Positions 25,324 to 34,865 of a stretch of DNA of 64,000 bases are shown one piece after another. The notes under the pieces are model-generated. The model searched no databases and had not been told where the DNA came from. It saw only the letters and a program-made list of their open reading frames with translations. This DNA comes from Lachnospiraceae bacterium KM106-2 (GTDB taxonomy: Bacteria; Bacillota; Clostridia; Lachnospirales; Lachnospiraceae). The position numbers were made by a program, and so were the translations under genes. Within the stretch, counting starts at the first letter, position 1. The number at the start of each line of letters is the position of its first letter. The stretch is taken from NCBI GenBank assembly GCA_009731425.1, contig AP018794.1, forward strand, positions 999,960 through 1,063,959, in the 5' to 3' direction.

Positions 25324-27126
25324 TCATCCTTTCAATCGTATGATTACTTTTGTACCTTCACCAGGAGTACTTATAAATTCAAGAGTTCCGTTACACTGAA
25401 GTTGCAATCGTTTTTTGACATTTTTGATCCCGATATGAGTCCGCTGATCAGATGGATTATTATTCGAGCATATTCCAGCACCATTATCACTTACGATGAT
25501 CCAAATTTCATCCTTCACTAAGCGTGATTCTATTCGTACGATACCTCCGTCGGCTTGCTTTGTAATACCATGCCGAATCGCATTTTCTACGATAGGCTGG
25601 AGAGTAAGAGTTGGAAGGGAGAAGTCTGTATAGGTAAGATCGTATTCCACGCAAACACGTTTTCCAAAACGAAGCTTTTGAATATAGATATAGTTATTCA
25701 CATGTTCTAATTCTTTTTCAAAGGGAATTAATCGATTGGAGGTGAGCGCATCAAGATTTCCACGTAGATATTTTGAGAAATGCTCAATCGCTTCTGCAGC
25801 GAGTACCCCATCCTTTTTACAAATATATTGTAAGGTGTTTAAGGTGTTATATAAAAAGTGAGGCTGTATTTGGCTTAACATAATGGCAACCCTTGTATTT
25901 TGCAATTCTGCTCTGATCTGTTGTTCTTCTTCCATTAGCCTTATACTGTGTTTTACGTATTTAAATGTATTATGAAATAACAGAAGACAAGAGGAGAGAA
26001 TTCCGACTCTCAGGTAGGTTCGTTCTACAGTATGTTCTGACATACCATTAAGCATTTTAAGAGTTAGGCTGAGCATCAGAGGAAAAGCGGTTAGTAGAAC
26101 TTTTTTCATATTCTTATTTTTATAATACAGTAATTCATATAGAATGGATCCGCAGCCAATCAGTACAATAATACCACCGATAAAGATATATTGATCCTGT
26201 AAGACGTGCAAATCGATGATACCATTGAATTGCAAAAATAGGGGAATCAATTCTAGCACAACAAAGATAGAAGTGACCCACCTCATAAATCGTTTTATTT
26301 TCTTGTGTTTAAGAGCATTTACAATGAACATGAGATAAAAGTAGAGCAAGAATGGAATACAGCTTAGATCAACGAGGGTGTTAAAAACAGGATATGGAAA
26401 TAGCAAGTCAATGAATTCATAACAGGAATCGCAGATATAGGTGATTCCACCAGCAATACAGAACCATCCGAGATAATAAATCTGGTGCATATAATCGAAT
26501 TTCATACTGTTTTGTACAAAATAGAAGATCAGGACTTGGATACCAAATAGGATCAATACAAGCCCCACAATTGGATTTATGATCTCGTTTCGCATGATCG
26601 ATTGATAGAGATCGCCTGCACGACCCACGTAGAGATTATCAAAAAAACTATTAATTACATTGATTCGGCAAGTCTCATATGCTTTTTGAATCTCGATGCG
26701 AATCGTATCGGTTTTGTATACCTTTCCAATATAGAAGATTTTAAACGAGTTTCCGGCATAACGGATGAATTGGGGAAACTGCTCTCTTTGTCCGGATGCT
26801 ATTTTTAGTTTGTCGTTAACATAAATCTTGACTCTTAGATTTCTAGGCCAGATAATGAGCGACTCATCCTTTGTGATATCGCGATTAAATCTTCCTGTAA
26901 CTGTAAGAGCCCTCCTGATCCCGTTATTCCAGAGCGTCTTTTCAATCTCTTGGACGGGTCCACCATCAATGGAGACAGTTCCGCTTATGGTGATCGGATC
27001 GACACTTTCTAACATGCCAATGCCATTATCTTGATTGGTTAGTAGAGTAAGTAAAAATACAATGCAGATTGTATAAAAGAGAACTATGGGAAGTCTTGAA
27101 TAGTAGAATCTATCGTGTTTCATCAT
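25324..27126 (-). CDS. LytS-type sensor histidine kinase with 7TM sensor region
   Basis: The 600-residue protein has an N-terminal signal-anchor, a long extracytoplasmic part (to about residue 175, 7TMR-DISM-extracellular-like), about seven transmembrane segments (180-390), a short coiled coil, then a His_kinase domain with QIQPHFLYNTLNTL (phospho-acceptor His about 420). Its ATPase ends with the N-box VENAIRHGI and G-box DNGAGI and GIGIKNVKKRLQL. This is a LytS/YehU-type kinase; the extracellular part probably senses a sugar or wall fragment. The start codon has GGAG upstream. A response regulator follows. Confidence 0.88.
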   Translation of the reverse strand: MMKHDRFYYSRLPIVLFYTICIVFLLTLLTNQDNGIGMLESVDPITISGTVSIDGGPVQEIEKTLWNNGIRRALTVTGRFNRDITKDESLIIWPRNLRVKIYVNDKLKIASGQREQFPQFIRYAGNSFKIFYIGKVYKTDTIRIEIQKAYETCRINVINSFFDNLYVGRAGDLYQSIMRNEIINPIVGLVLILFGIQVLIFYFVQNSMKFDYMHQIYYLGWFCIAGGITYICDSCYEFIDLLFPYPVFNTLVDLSCIPFLLYFYLMFIVNALKHKKIKRFMRWVTSIFVVLELIPLFLQFNGIIDLHVLQDQYIFIGGIIVLIGCGSILYELLYYKNKNMKKVLLTAFPLMLSLTLKMLNGMSEHTVERTYLRVGILSSCLLLFHNTFKYVKHSIRLMEEEQQIRAELQNTRVAIMLSQIQPHFLYNTLNTLQYICKKDGVLAAEAIEHFSKYLRGNLDALTSNRLIPFEKELEHVNNYIYIQKLRFGKRVCVEYDLTYTDFSLPTLTLQPIVENAIRHGITKQADGGIVRIESRLVKDEIWIIVSDNGAGICSNNNPSDQRTHIGIKNVKKRLQLQCNGTLEFISTPGEGTKVIIRLKG

Positions 27127-27327
27127 TTCTCCTTCCTATAAGCATAGAATACCACGGCATGATTGGTTTTATAGAGAAATATTAAACAAATTTCATAAAA
27201 AAACAAACGATTGAAAAAAATACAACTTTTACAATAAGAAATTGGATGGAAGTTTTTGACGAAAAAACATAACATGATTACATAGGAAAAGGCTGCATTA
27301 ACGCCATAAAGTAGAGGAGGAAACAGT

Positions 27328-30300
27328 ATGAAAGGATGGAAGAAAAAATGTCTTGTGCTAATACTCTCATTATCTATGATCATGTCGATGCTCCCACAAG
27401 GGATGATTCATGTCATAGCAAAAGAGGAGGATACGAAAGGAGATTCTCATTTACTAGCAAATTATGTCTTTACAGATGAGAATGTAGAGAAAACTACAAT
27501 TAAAGATGTTTCGGGCAATCACATGGATGCAACGCTTGAGGGAACGGGAGCTTCCATTACGGATGGTGTTCTACATTTACCAGGAGGAAACAGCTCTTCA
27601 TCAGCGGCTTATGTCTCTATTCCTGGAAAAGTATTTGAAGATCAAGATGTATTGACCATTACATTGTGGTTAAAGAATGAGACTGGTGCTAATAACTACT
27701 CTGCGATGTGGTTTGGAACACCAACGAAATCCTATGGTGGTGGAAGTGCCAATATGCCGCTTAATTATTGGTTGTTAAATCCGGCTGCTCCAAGTGGCTG
27801 TTTTAAATCTGTATGGACAGATTCTAATAATCAGTCAGCACCATACAATACGGAAACGGCAACTTCTTCTGTGAAGACAAGCGCAGACTGGGGAATGTAT
27901 ACAACCGTCATCACAAAGGATAGTATTACAGGCTATTATAATGGAGTAAAAGTTGAGTCAGCGGAAAAAACGAAGACGACAACCGATTTTGGGACAGGTT
28001 TAGTAGCTGCTATCGGACGGTCTGGTTATGCAGACATGTATTATAAAGGCGGTGTCCGTGATGTGGCAGTATACGATAATGCACTAACTCAAGCAGATAT
28101 CTATTCTCTTTATTATCAGACGTTGTCAGCAGATAATAAGGATGAGATCATACAAAAGGCAATAGATGGAGATGAGAAATCCTTAAATCTAGGGGATATC
28201 AGTCAGATTAAGAAGGATCTTACATTGCCTAGTATGGGTGAGAATGGTTCCAAGATCACATGGAAGAGCAGCAATCCGGATGTGATCGGCGAAGATGGCA
28301 AGGTAATACGACCAAACGGAGAGGAGAACGTAGAGGTAACGCTTACAGCTACCTTGCAAATTGAGTCAGAGAAACGAACGAAAGAATTTAAGGCGACTGT
28401 GATCAGTGGCAGTATATCAAATAAATTCAAAGAAGTCGTAAACCAATTCTCTTTACCAGTGACAATGATCACGGATTCCATTGCGTTACCAAAGACGGCA
28501 GGCAAAGTAAGTAATAAGGATACCTGGGTTAATTGGACAAGTAGTAATGAAAGTATCTTAACCAATGAAGGAGTATTAATAAGTCGTCCAGAGTCAGAAG
28601 ATGTAACCATCACTCTAACGGCGAAGATCGGTTATCAGGAAGGAGCCAAGAATTACGAGGCAACTAAGGAATTTACGGTTACTGTGTTAGCAAAAGATTC
28701 TTCTTATCTAATGGCTTATACCAATAGCAGTGAATCTGTTTCCTTAGGTGATAGTCTTCATCTTGCTTATAGTACAGATGGGAGTAATTACTCTGCGTTG
28801 AATTCAAATACCGGAGTCTGCTTTGCTAAAAATGTTGGTGGCAGTAAGAATGTGAATCCAAATGGATTATTAAGCCCTCAGCTTTTCCGAAAAGTAGATG
28901 GAACTTATGGATTAGTAGCTCGGAATATGTCTGATCAAAAATATTTCTATTGTTTCGATTCGGATGATCTGATTCATTTTAATAATGAGCATAAGCTTGT
29001 AGTTGATGAGAATGTGAAGGATATTATGGAATGTCGCTACGATGATAAGGAAAAGGCGTATGCAATTTATTGGAGCGATGGAACGAATACTTATCAGACC
29101 TTGACAAAAGATTTAAACACTACGTTAAAGACAGAGCGAGTATCTGATTATACGAAGCCTGAGGTGAAAACAGCAGAAACGCTTCCTGAAGGAGCGGTTG
29201 TTGGGAGTATTATCTCAATTAGTAGAAAGGAAACAAAACTGATTAAAAATAAACTTGGTGTGGTTCAAAATACCGGAATGGAAGAGATATCTGTAAACGC
29301 AGATACTAAGAGTGATGTAAATGCACTTCTTCCTAGTAAGGTTACTGCGGATTATAGCGATGGTTCTAAAACGGATATGAATGTATCTTGGAGTAAGGAA
29401 GATTTAAAGAAGATCGATCTTACGAAAGAGGGTACTTATGAGGTATCCGGATCCGTAAAACAGACGCAGTACTCGAATCCATTTATTACACAGCGTGCTG
29501 ATCCTTGTATTACCAAAGGAGAGGATGGATATTATTATTTTACTGCCTCCTATCCAATGTGTGGCAGCAAGGATAAGGATGGATATGATAAGATCACCTT
29601 ACGTAGATCTAAAACAATAACAGGTCTTCAGACAGCCCAAGAAGTAACGATCTGGGATTGTGATGATACAACGAATGAATTTCGATATATTTGGGCACCA
29701 GAGTTTCACTGTATTAATGGAAAATACTATATTTTCTATACGTCTAGTATCAATACTAGTGTGTGGTCTATTCGTCCTCACGTATTAATGTGTAACGATC
29801 CTTCTAATATCATGGATCCATCTTCTTGGGAAGCAAAGGGACAGATGCTTGCCAATAGTACGGATACACAGGCTTTTCAAGGGTTTTCACTGGATATGAC
29901 CTGCTTTGAGAATAAGGGGCATTTTTATGTAATGTGGGCACAGACAGATGGATTTTCCTCTCTATTTATCGCAGAGATCGATCCGGATAAACCATGGCAG
30001 TGTATCTCAGACTGTGTCAAGATCAGTATTCCTGAATATAGTTGGGAACGTATTAATGAGAATGTTAACGAAGGACCATCCGTTTTAAGTAAAAATGGCA
30101 AGTTATATTGTACGTATTCTGCATCCGGTACGGGTACGGAATATTGTATTGGTCTCTTAAGTGCAGATGCAGATGATGATCTCTTAAAAGCATCTACTTG
30201 GGAAAAGCAGAGTTATCCGGTTCTTACTTCTTCGGATGTAAAAGGAGAGTATGGACCTGGACATAATTCCTTTACCGTAGATGAAGATGGTAATGCAATC

Positions 30301-31464
30301 TTCGTATATCATGCAAGAGGACAAGAGTGTTATGATAAAGAATGCGATTGGGCAAATGAGAATTCACTCTATGATCCTTGTCGTGATGCAAGAATCAAGC
30401 GAGTCCATTGGGCAGTCGATGGTTCACCAATCCTTAAAATGACATATGAAGAAGAATTAGCACAGTCAAATCAAAGGATCAAGGCTATTGTAAAGGTAGC
30501 AAAATCAGAAGCAGAACCAGTAAAAGAGGCTGAACAAGTCTTTACGTTAACTTATCTTGCTGGTGAGGGCGGAAGAATTCAAGGAGAGGCAAAACAGAAC
30601 GTATCGAAAGGGAAGAATGCTAGCCAGGTAATTGCAGTTCCAGCAGCTGGATATCAGTTTGTAACTTGGAGTGATGGTGTGAAGACACCATCCAGAACAG
30701 ATACCAATGTGTCAGAATCGAAAACAGTAACGGCACAATTTGTAAAAGAGACAGAGCAAGTCTATACGTTAACTTATTTAGCTGGTGAAGGCGGGAAGAT
30801 CGAAGGAAATACTGAGCAGAAAATAATAAAAGGAAAATCTGGTACGCCGGTAACTGCGACCGCCTCAAAAGGATATCACTTCGTAAGCTGGAGTGATGGT
30901 ATAAAGCAAGCTACAAGAACAGAACTAAATGTAAGTCAATCGCTTTCTGTAATGGCTCAATTTGCAAAAGATACGGTTGCCGTTAAGAAAGTCGCATTAA
31001 GTAAGAAGAGTCTTACAATCGGTGTGGGCGAATCCATCAAACTAAAGGCGACGATTTCTCCATCAAAGGCAACAAATAAGAAGATTACATGGAAATCAAG
31101 CAGCTCCTGTGTAAAGGTATCTAAAGCTGGAATGATTACCTCGAAGAAGGTCGGCAGTGCCGTAATAACAGCAATATCATCAAATGGAAAAAAAGCTTCT
31201 ATTAAAGTGAAAGTAAAGAAAGCACCAACTAAGATTCAATTAAATACAAAGAAGAAAACCTTAAAGAAAGGGAAGCGTTATCAGATAAAGATCAAACTTT
31301 CAAAGAATGCAGCAAGTTATAAGAACAGCTTCTCATCAAGTAAGCGGTCTGTTGCCATCGTTTCTTCAACGGGTAAAATTACAGCGAAAAAGAAAGGTGT
31401 TACAACAATCGTCGTTAAGACTTATAATGGGAAGAAAGCGAAGATGAAGATCATCGTGAAATAG
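27328..31464 (+). CDS. Secreted multidomain GH43 glycoside hydrolase
   Basis: The 1378-residue protein has a signal peptide (about 1-32) and a LamG-like jelly roll (41-262). Two atrophied bacterial Ig-like domains (272-455) and a degenerate propeller-like region (460-600) follow, then a Big_4-like domain (640-710). The GH43 beta-propeller (716-1044) has RADPCI with the base Asp, WAPEFH and NEGPSVL with the acid Glu near 914. Two 73-residue InlB-like repeats (LTYLAGEGG, 1071 and 1144) and two Big_2 domains end it (about 1218-1378). GH43 enzymes cut arabinose- or xylose-containing hemicellulose, arabinan being likely. Translation has AGGAGG. Possible promoter: TTGACG at 27256, weak. Confidence 0.88.
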   Translation: MKGWKKKCLVLILSLSMIMSMLPQGMIHVIAKEEDTKGDSHLLANYVFTDENVEKTTIKDVSGNHMDATLEGTGASITDGVLHLPGGNSSSSAAYVSIPGKVFEDQDVLTITLWLKNETGANNYSAMWFGTPTKSYGGGSANMPLNYWLLNPAAPSGCFKSVWTDSNNQSAPYNTETATSSVKTSADWGMYTTVITKDSITGYYNGVKVESAEKTKTTTDFGTGLVAAIGRSGYADMYYKGGVRDVAVYDNALTQADIYSLYYQTLSADNKDEIIQKAIDGDEKSLNLGDISQIKKDLTLPSMGENGSKITWKSSNPDVIGEDGKVIRPNGEENVEVTLTATLQIESEKRTKEFKATVISGSISNKFKEVVNQFSLPVTMITDSIALPKTAGKVSNKDTWVNWTSSNESILTNEGVLISRPESEDVTITLTAKIGYQEGAKNYEATKEFTVTVLAKDSSYLMAYTNSSESVSLGDSLHLAYSTDGSNYSALNSNTGVCFAKNVGGSKNVNPNGLLSPQLFRKVDGTYGLVARNMSDQKYFYCFDSDDLIHFNNEHKLVVDENVKDIMECRYDDKEKAYAIYWSDGTNTYQTLTKDLNTTLKTERVSDYTKPEVKTAETLPEGAVVGSIISISRKETKLIKNKLGVVQNTGMEEISVNADTKSDVNALLPSKVTADYSDGSKTDMNVSWSKEDLKKIDLTKEGTYEVSGSVKQTQYSNPFITQRADPCITKGEDGYYYFTASYPMCGSKDKDGYDKITLRRSKTITGLQTAQEVTIWDCDDTTNEFRYIWAPEFHCINGKYYIFYTSSINTSVWSIRPHVLMCNDPSNIMDPSSWEAKGQMLANSTDTQAFQGFSLDMTCFENKGHFYVMWAQTDGFSSLFIAEIDPDKPWQCISDCVKISIPEYSWERINENVNEGPSVLSKNGKLYCTYSASGTGTEYCIGLLSADADDDLLKASTWEKQSYPVLTSSDVKGEYGPGHNSFTVDEDGNAIFVYHARGQECYDKECDWANENSLYDPCRDARIKRVHWAVDGSPILKMTYEEELAQSNQRIKAIVKVAKSEAEPVKEAEQVFTLTYLAGEGGRIQGEAKQNVSKGKNASQVIAVPAAGYQFVTWSDGVKTPSRTDTNVSESKTVTAQFVKETEQVYTLTYLAGEGGKIEGNTEQKIIKGKSGTPVTATASKGYHFVSWSDGIKQATRTELNVSQSLSVMAQFAKDTVAVKKVALSKKSLTIGVGESIKLKATISPSKATNKKITWKSSSSCVKVSKAGMITSKKVGSAVITAISSNGKKASIKVKVKKAPTKIQLNTKKKTLKKGKRYQIKIKLSKNAASYKNSFSSSKRSVAIVSSTGKITAKKKGVTTIVVKTYNGKKAKMKIIVK

Positions 31465-31475
31465 TATATAATTTA

Positions 31476-31506
31476 AGAGGCTAGCCTCATTTGAGGTTAG
31501 CCTCTT
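31476..31506. terminator. Bidirectional terminator between GH43 and the glycosylase
   Basis: AGAGGCTAGCCTCA pairs with TGAGGTTAGCCTCT and T runs lie on both sides. It overlaps the last codons and stop codon (31487) of the minus-strand glycosylase gene. Confidence 0.88.
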
Positions 31507-32320
31507 TTTCTATTTGTGGTTTAAGATCATAGTAAAAGGCATATTGTTGAAAGACGCCGGCTACGCCACGGTATTTCTCAAACGGAAATCCGTGTTTATA
31601 GTTCCCATCTAATACATGTTTGATGTGGGTATCTACAGGAAACGCATCCAGATGGTGAAGCCCATAGAGGCAAATACATTCCGACACTTTAATTCCGATA
31701 CCATATAGTTTCAGTAGTTCCTCTTTTGCCTCTTCATAAGGAAGCTTAGATAAGAGACTTAGAGAGAAATCATCAGTTGCAACTGTCTGAGCAACCGAAC
31801 GTATATATTTCGCACGGTAGCCGAGATTGCAGTCTCTTAACTCGTTTTCGGTTCGGACTGCGAGAGACTTCGGTGTTGGAAACGTATAGTAGGGTTCGTT
31901 ATAAGCATTCTGTTTTTCTTCTCCATATCGTTCACAGATAGTTTGAATACACTTTTGAATTCTTGGAATATTATTTTGCTGACTGATGAGAAAGGAGATG
32001 ATCATTTCCCATAAGTCCTGCTTTAAGATGCGGATTCCCCACCCATAGTTCATGGCAGCAGTCATATAATGATCCTTTTTATCAATCTGTTTTACAATCA
32101 CATCATAATCTTCATCTAAGGAAAAATAGGATTGCCAGTATATCTCATATTCTTCTTTTGTGCATAGGAAGGTTACTAATTGATCCTCTTGTTTTAATTC
32201 CAGATAGCGGTCAAAGGCAACCACTTCAAAATAGCCTCGTTTATTCTTTCGCATACGAAAACACTGGCCAGAATAACAAATTTGCTCAATATTAAAATGC
32301 TCCACTTGTATTTGATACAT
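31487..32320 (-). CDS. 8-oxoguanine DNA glycosylase (OGG1/AlkA type)
   Basis: The enzyme removes oxidised guanine by base excision. The 277-residue protein has an N-terminal OGG_N domain (1-105), then the helix-hairpin-helix domain with ISFLISQQNNIPR (107-120). The lyase lysine Lys211 lies in YGIGIKVSECICLYG and the catalytic Asp230 in FPVDTHI. Presence of both residues supports a bifunctional OGG rather than a monofunctional AlkA. It is alone on the minus strand and converges with the GH43 gene. Confidence 0.88.
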   Translation of the reverse strand: MYQIQVEHFNIEQICYSGQCFRMRKNKRGYFEVVAFDRYLELKQEDQLVTFLCTKEEYEIYWQSYFSLDEDYDVIVKQIDKKDHYMTAAMNYGWGIRILKQDLWEMIISFLISQQNNIPRIQKCIQTICERYGEEKQNAYNEPYYTFPTPKSLAVRTENELRDCNLGYRAKYIRSVAQTVATDDFSLSLLSKLPYEEAKEELLKLYGIGIKVSECICLYGLHHLDAFPVDTHIKHVLDGNYKHGFPFEKYRGVAGVFQQYAFYYDLKPQIEKEANLK

Positions 32321-32380
32321 AGGTGCCTCCTTATGATACTAACAAAGATGCTGTTATATCATATCTTTCGCAAAAAACGC

Positions 32381-33790
32381 TCATTCATTCTTCGAATTTA
32401 GATTATTGTTGGAGGTATAGAGCGCTTCCTTTTTAGCATGAGACTTTTTAAGCTGTTCTTTCTTTCCTTTCCAGTCGTCACCTTTTAGTGGATAAGCCAT
32501 CATACAGATGGAACAGATGAAAAGTAGGATTGCAGGAATTAACATCCAGCCGATGAGTAAACCTGACTTTGCAGCAGGTGACTGGGTTCCCTGTTTGGCA
32601 TTTTGAATATAACCAAGAGCAGTAATGATCGTTAAGAAAGCGGACTGTGCCAAACTGATCGCGGGCTTGGTGATAAAGCTATTGACGCCGGCATAGATCC
32701 CTTCTCTCCGTAAACCGGTATGGAGTTCATCGTAGTCGATCACATCACCATTCATAAGAGGGACAAGATACATGCCGCCAGAGAAACCAATTCCGGTTGC
32801 AAAGAAGCCAATGCAGGCAATTAGAAGATAATTGCCAAAGAAGGCCATCAGTAAGCATCCACAGGAGAAAATGAGACACATAAGGAAGATGCATCGATTG
32901 ACTCCTAGTTGTTCTTGATGACGGATCCAAAAGAGCAAGCCGAGAATGGCTCCAATTAGTAAAGCTCCATAGCAGTAAGTCATCGGGATATTAAATTCTG
33001 CAAAATAATAAAGAACACCCTGCATGAGAGCAGTCTGTATGTAGATGACGGTAAAACTAATGATCTCAAAGATGAGAAAAGGACGATTTTTAAAGCAGTC
33101 CACAATGGCTTTGAGCATTGGAGGCTGCGCTTCCTCTTTCACATAATTGTTTTCTTGATAGAAGAAAGTGCTGACATAAACATAGATTCCAGCTACAATA
33201 CCAATACAAGTCATGATGAGACGAAACGTAGTGGCACTTTCGCCTGGCTCAGGTTGAATTAGAGGCATTAATATAAGAGGGGCACCTAAGGAGATGATAC
33301 TAAAGAACACTTTCCAAATGAAGATTGAACCACGTGCTTGATTATCGACGGTGATCTCATAGGGCATCACATAGAGTGAAGTTGCAATCGCGGTATAAAG
33401 CGCATCGAATAAGAAGAGAGAGATTAGCATCTGAAAGAACATCGCCCATTGGTTACCTACCCATGGGAAAGCAATCCAGCTGATGATGAAAGCAAGAGCA
33501 TATAGCGGTGCTCCATATCGAATGTAAGGAATTCGTCTTCCTAAATTGGATTTGGTACGATCGGATAAATAACCAAACAGAGGGTCATTGACAGCATTCC
33601 AGATACCGAAGATGAGCCATGCAATCGATACATAAGAGGCTTTTAGTCCCATCCATTTCGTGAAATAATAGGTAAGACCGCCTCCGGTGATCAGACCAGC
33701 CAGTGTAGCGACGATGCCATCTGCACTAGATAGCCAGATCTTTGTTTTTAGTGGAACCGTATTGGATAAATCATGCTTTCTTGTACTCAT
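32381..33790 (-). CDS. GPH-family sugar:cation symporter
   Basis: The 469-residue protein has about twelve hydrophobic segments and the GPH (glycoside-pentoside-hexuronide) signature near the N terminus: WNAVNDPLFGYLSDRTKSNLGRRIPYI, including the NDP and GRR motifs. Members import glycosides or pentosides with Na+ or H+. I chose the ATG at 33790, which has GTGAGGATGG ahead and overlaps the end of the preceding gene by 20 bp; a longer frame of 62 extra codons reads back through that gene and is not real. The pairing with a hydrolase and a CRE-like site fits sugar use. Confidence 0.88.
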   Translation of the reverse strand: MSTRKHDLSNTVPLKTKIWLSSADGIVATLAGLITGGGLTYYFTKWMGLKASYVSIAWLIFGIWNAVNDPLFGYLSDRTKSNLGRRIPYIRYGAPLYALAFIISWIAFPWVGNQWAMFFQMLISLFLFDALYTAIATSLYVMPYEITVDNQARGSIFIWKVFFSIISLGAPLILMPLIQPEPGESATTFRLIMTCIGIVAGIYVYVSTFFYQENNYVKEEAQPPMLKAIVDCFKNRPFLIFEIISFTVIYIQTALMQGVLYYFAEFNIPMTYCYGALLIGAILGLLFWIRHQEQLGVNRCIFLMCLIFSCGCLLMAFFGNYLLIACIGFFATGIGFSGGMYLVPLMNGDVIDYDELHTGLRREGIYAGVNSFITKPAISLAQSAFLTIITALGYIQNAKQGTQSPAAKSGLLIGWMLIPAILLFICSICMMAYPLKGDDWKGKKEQLKKSHAKKEALYTSNNNLNSKNE

Positions 33791-34697
33791 TAAAACCATC
33801 CTCACTTTCAACTTTGTTAATAAAATCATGAACGATCTTAGTGTATTCTTCAGGAGCCGTGGCATAGGATTCTGCATGCCCTGCATTGGGGAAGATATGT
33901 AGTTCTTTGTATCCTGCATCTGCTTGATACATGCGAACGGCATTACAAGGATCAATAAAGGTATCCGATGCACCATGAATAAAACAGATGGGAATCTTAT
34001 TATCGGATAGGGTAGAGATCGGACTTACTTGACTGAGCCAGTATCCATAGAGAAGTCTACTTAAGATACTGGCAAGATCAATGAGCAATCCGGGAATATG
34101 ATAATTTACATGAGCGAACATTTTGGTAAAGAAGATAAGATCAGAATAGCCACAATCGGACACCACAAAATGAATAGGGGGATGTGAAGCTAACACTTGT
34201 AAGGAGATCGCACTTCCCATTGATTCACCATGAAGGCCGATGTAGCAATTCTCGCCGAATCGTCTTCTGGTATCCTCGATGACGCACATGAGATCTTTTT
34301 GCTCTTTATAACCCATGGTAATCGGAGCTGGTTGATTATCGCCATGTCCGCGATCATCATAGATTATGGCGTGGTATCCGAGGTCGCGAAACAACATGAG
34401 ATATTTGACACTTCCCCATTTTGAGTAGGTATGTCCATGTGTGACAATGATCACTTTCTGCTGGTCGGATGCGGCGGGAATGTAAGTACAATGTAGTTCA
34501 TAGCCGTCATAGGAGGAGATCGTGTAATCTTCTTTAGGAAGATCAAAATAATTTGTTAGGTAACCTTTTCCTTTCTCAATCTCGATCGTTTCTTCGGTTG
34601 TAAAGAACTTTGGATGAGAGGTCTTGCGAAGCAGGATATAAGAGATGAGAAACATAAGAGCTAGGAAAATGAATAGAATGATGCTTATGATGATCAT
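33771..34697 (-). CDS. Membrane-anchored alpha/beta hydrolase (BAAT/DUF-type esterase)
   Basis: The 308-residue protein has one N-terminal transmembrane segment (residues 3-23) and an alpha/beta-hydrolase domain with HGHTYSK near 87, GHGD near 117, nucleophile Ser159 in GESMG, Asp245 in GASDTF and His274 in NAGHAES. The triad is complete. It may be an esterase or peptidase acting outside the membrane. It is translated with coupling (20-bp overlap) to the GPH symporter. The ribosome binding site is AAAGAGGTGGC. Confidence 0.85.
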   Translation of the reverse strand: MIIISIILFIFLALMFLISYILLRKTSHPKFFTTEETIEIEKGKGYLTNYFDLPKEDYTISSYDGYELHCTYIPAASDQQKVIIVTHGHTYSKWGSVKYLMLFRDLGYHAIIYDDRGHGDNQPAPITMGYKEQKDLMCVIEDTRRRFGENCYIGLHGESMGSAISLQVLASHPPIHFVVSDCGYSDLIFFTKMFAHVNYHIPGLLIDLASILSRLLYGYWLSQVSPISTLSDNKIPICFIHGASDTFIDPCNAVRMYQADAGYKELHIFPNAGHAESYATAPEEYTKIVHDFINKVESEDGFNEYKKA

Positions 34698-34742
34698 AAA
34701 GCCACCTCTTTCTTCTAAGTAATAGTAAGTGCTTATAGTAGT

Positions 34743-34771
34743 ATTATACGACTAAAATTATTACATGGAAA
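34743..34771 (-). promoter_or_regulatory. Candidate minus-strand promoter of the hydrolase-symporter pair
   Basis: On the minus strand TTTCCA (34771-34766) and TATAAT (34748-34743) are 17 bp apart. The -10 is perfect and the -35 fair. Confidence 0.45.
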
Positions 34772-34787
34772 ATATTTCTGTGATTTT

Positions 34788-34803
34788 ATGAAAACGCTTT
34801 CGA
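34788..34803. promoter_or_regulatory. Catabolite responsive element (CRE)-like site
   Basis: ATGAAAACGCTTTCGA matches the CcpA consensus WTGNAANCGNWWNCAW at every fixed position but one (G for A near the end) and has a palindromic GAAA-ACGC-TTTC core. It lies in the divergent gap, 17 bp upstream of the candidate -35 of the symporter operon. Confidence 0.55.
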
Positions 34804-34865
34804 AGTTGAGCCATTTATTATAAAATGGAGAATAGATAAGAATTAATCTTGATAAGGAGGAGCTG

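Noticed and set aside
33791..33976. 62-codon N-terminal extension of the GPH symporter
   Set aside because: It lies inside the coding sequence of the preceding hydrolase and the sequence is not symporter-like.
34806..34824. Promoter TTGAGC-TATAAA before the kinase-like gene
   Set aside because: The spacer is only 7 bp and no better -35 box fits.
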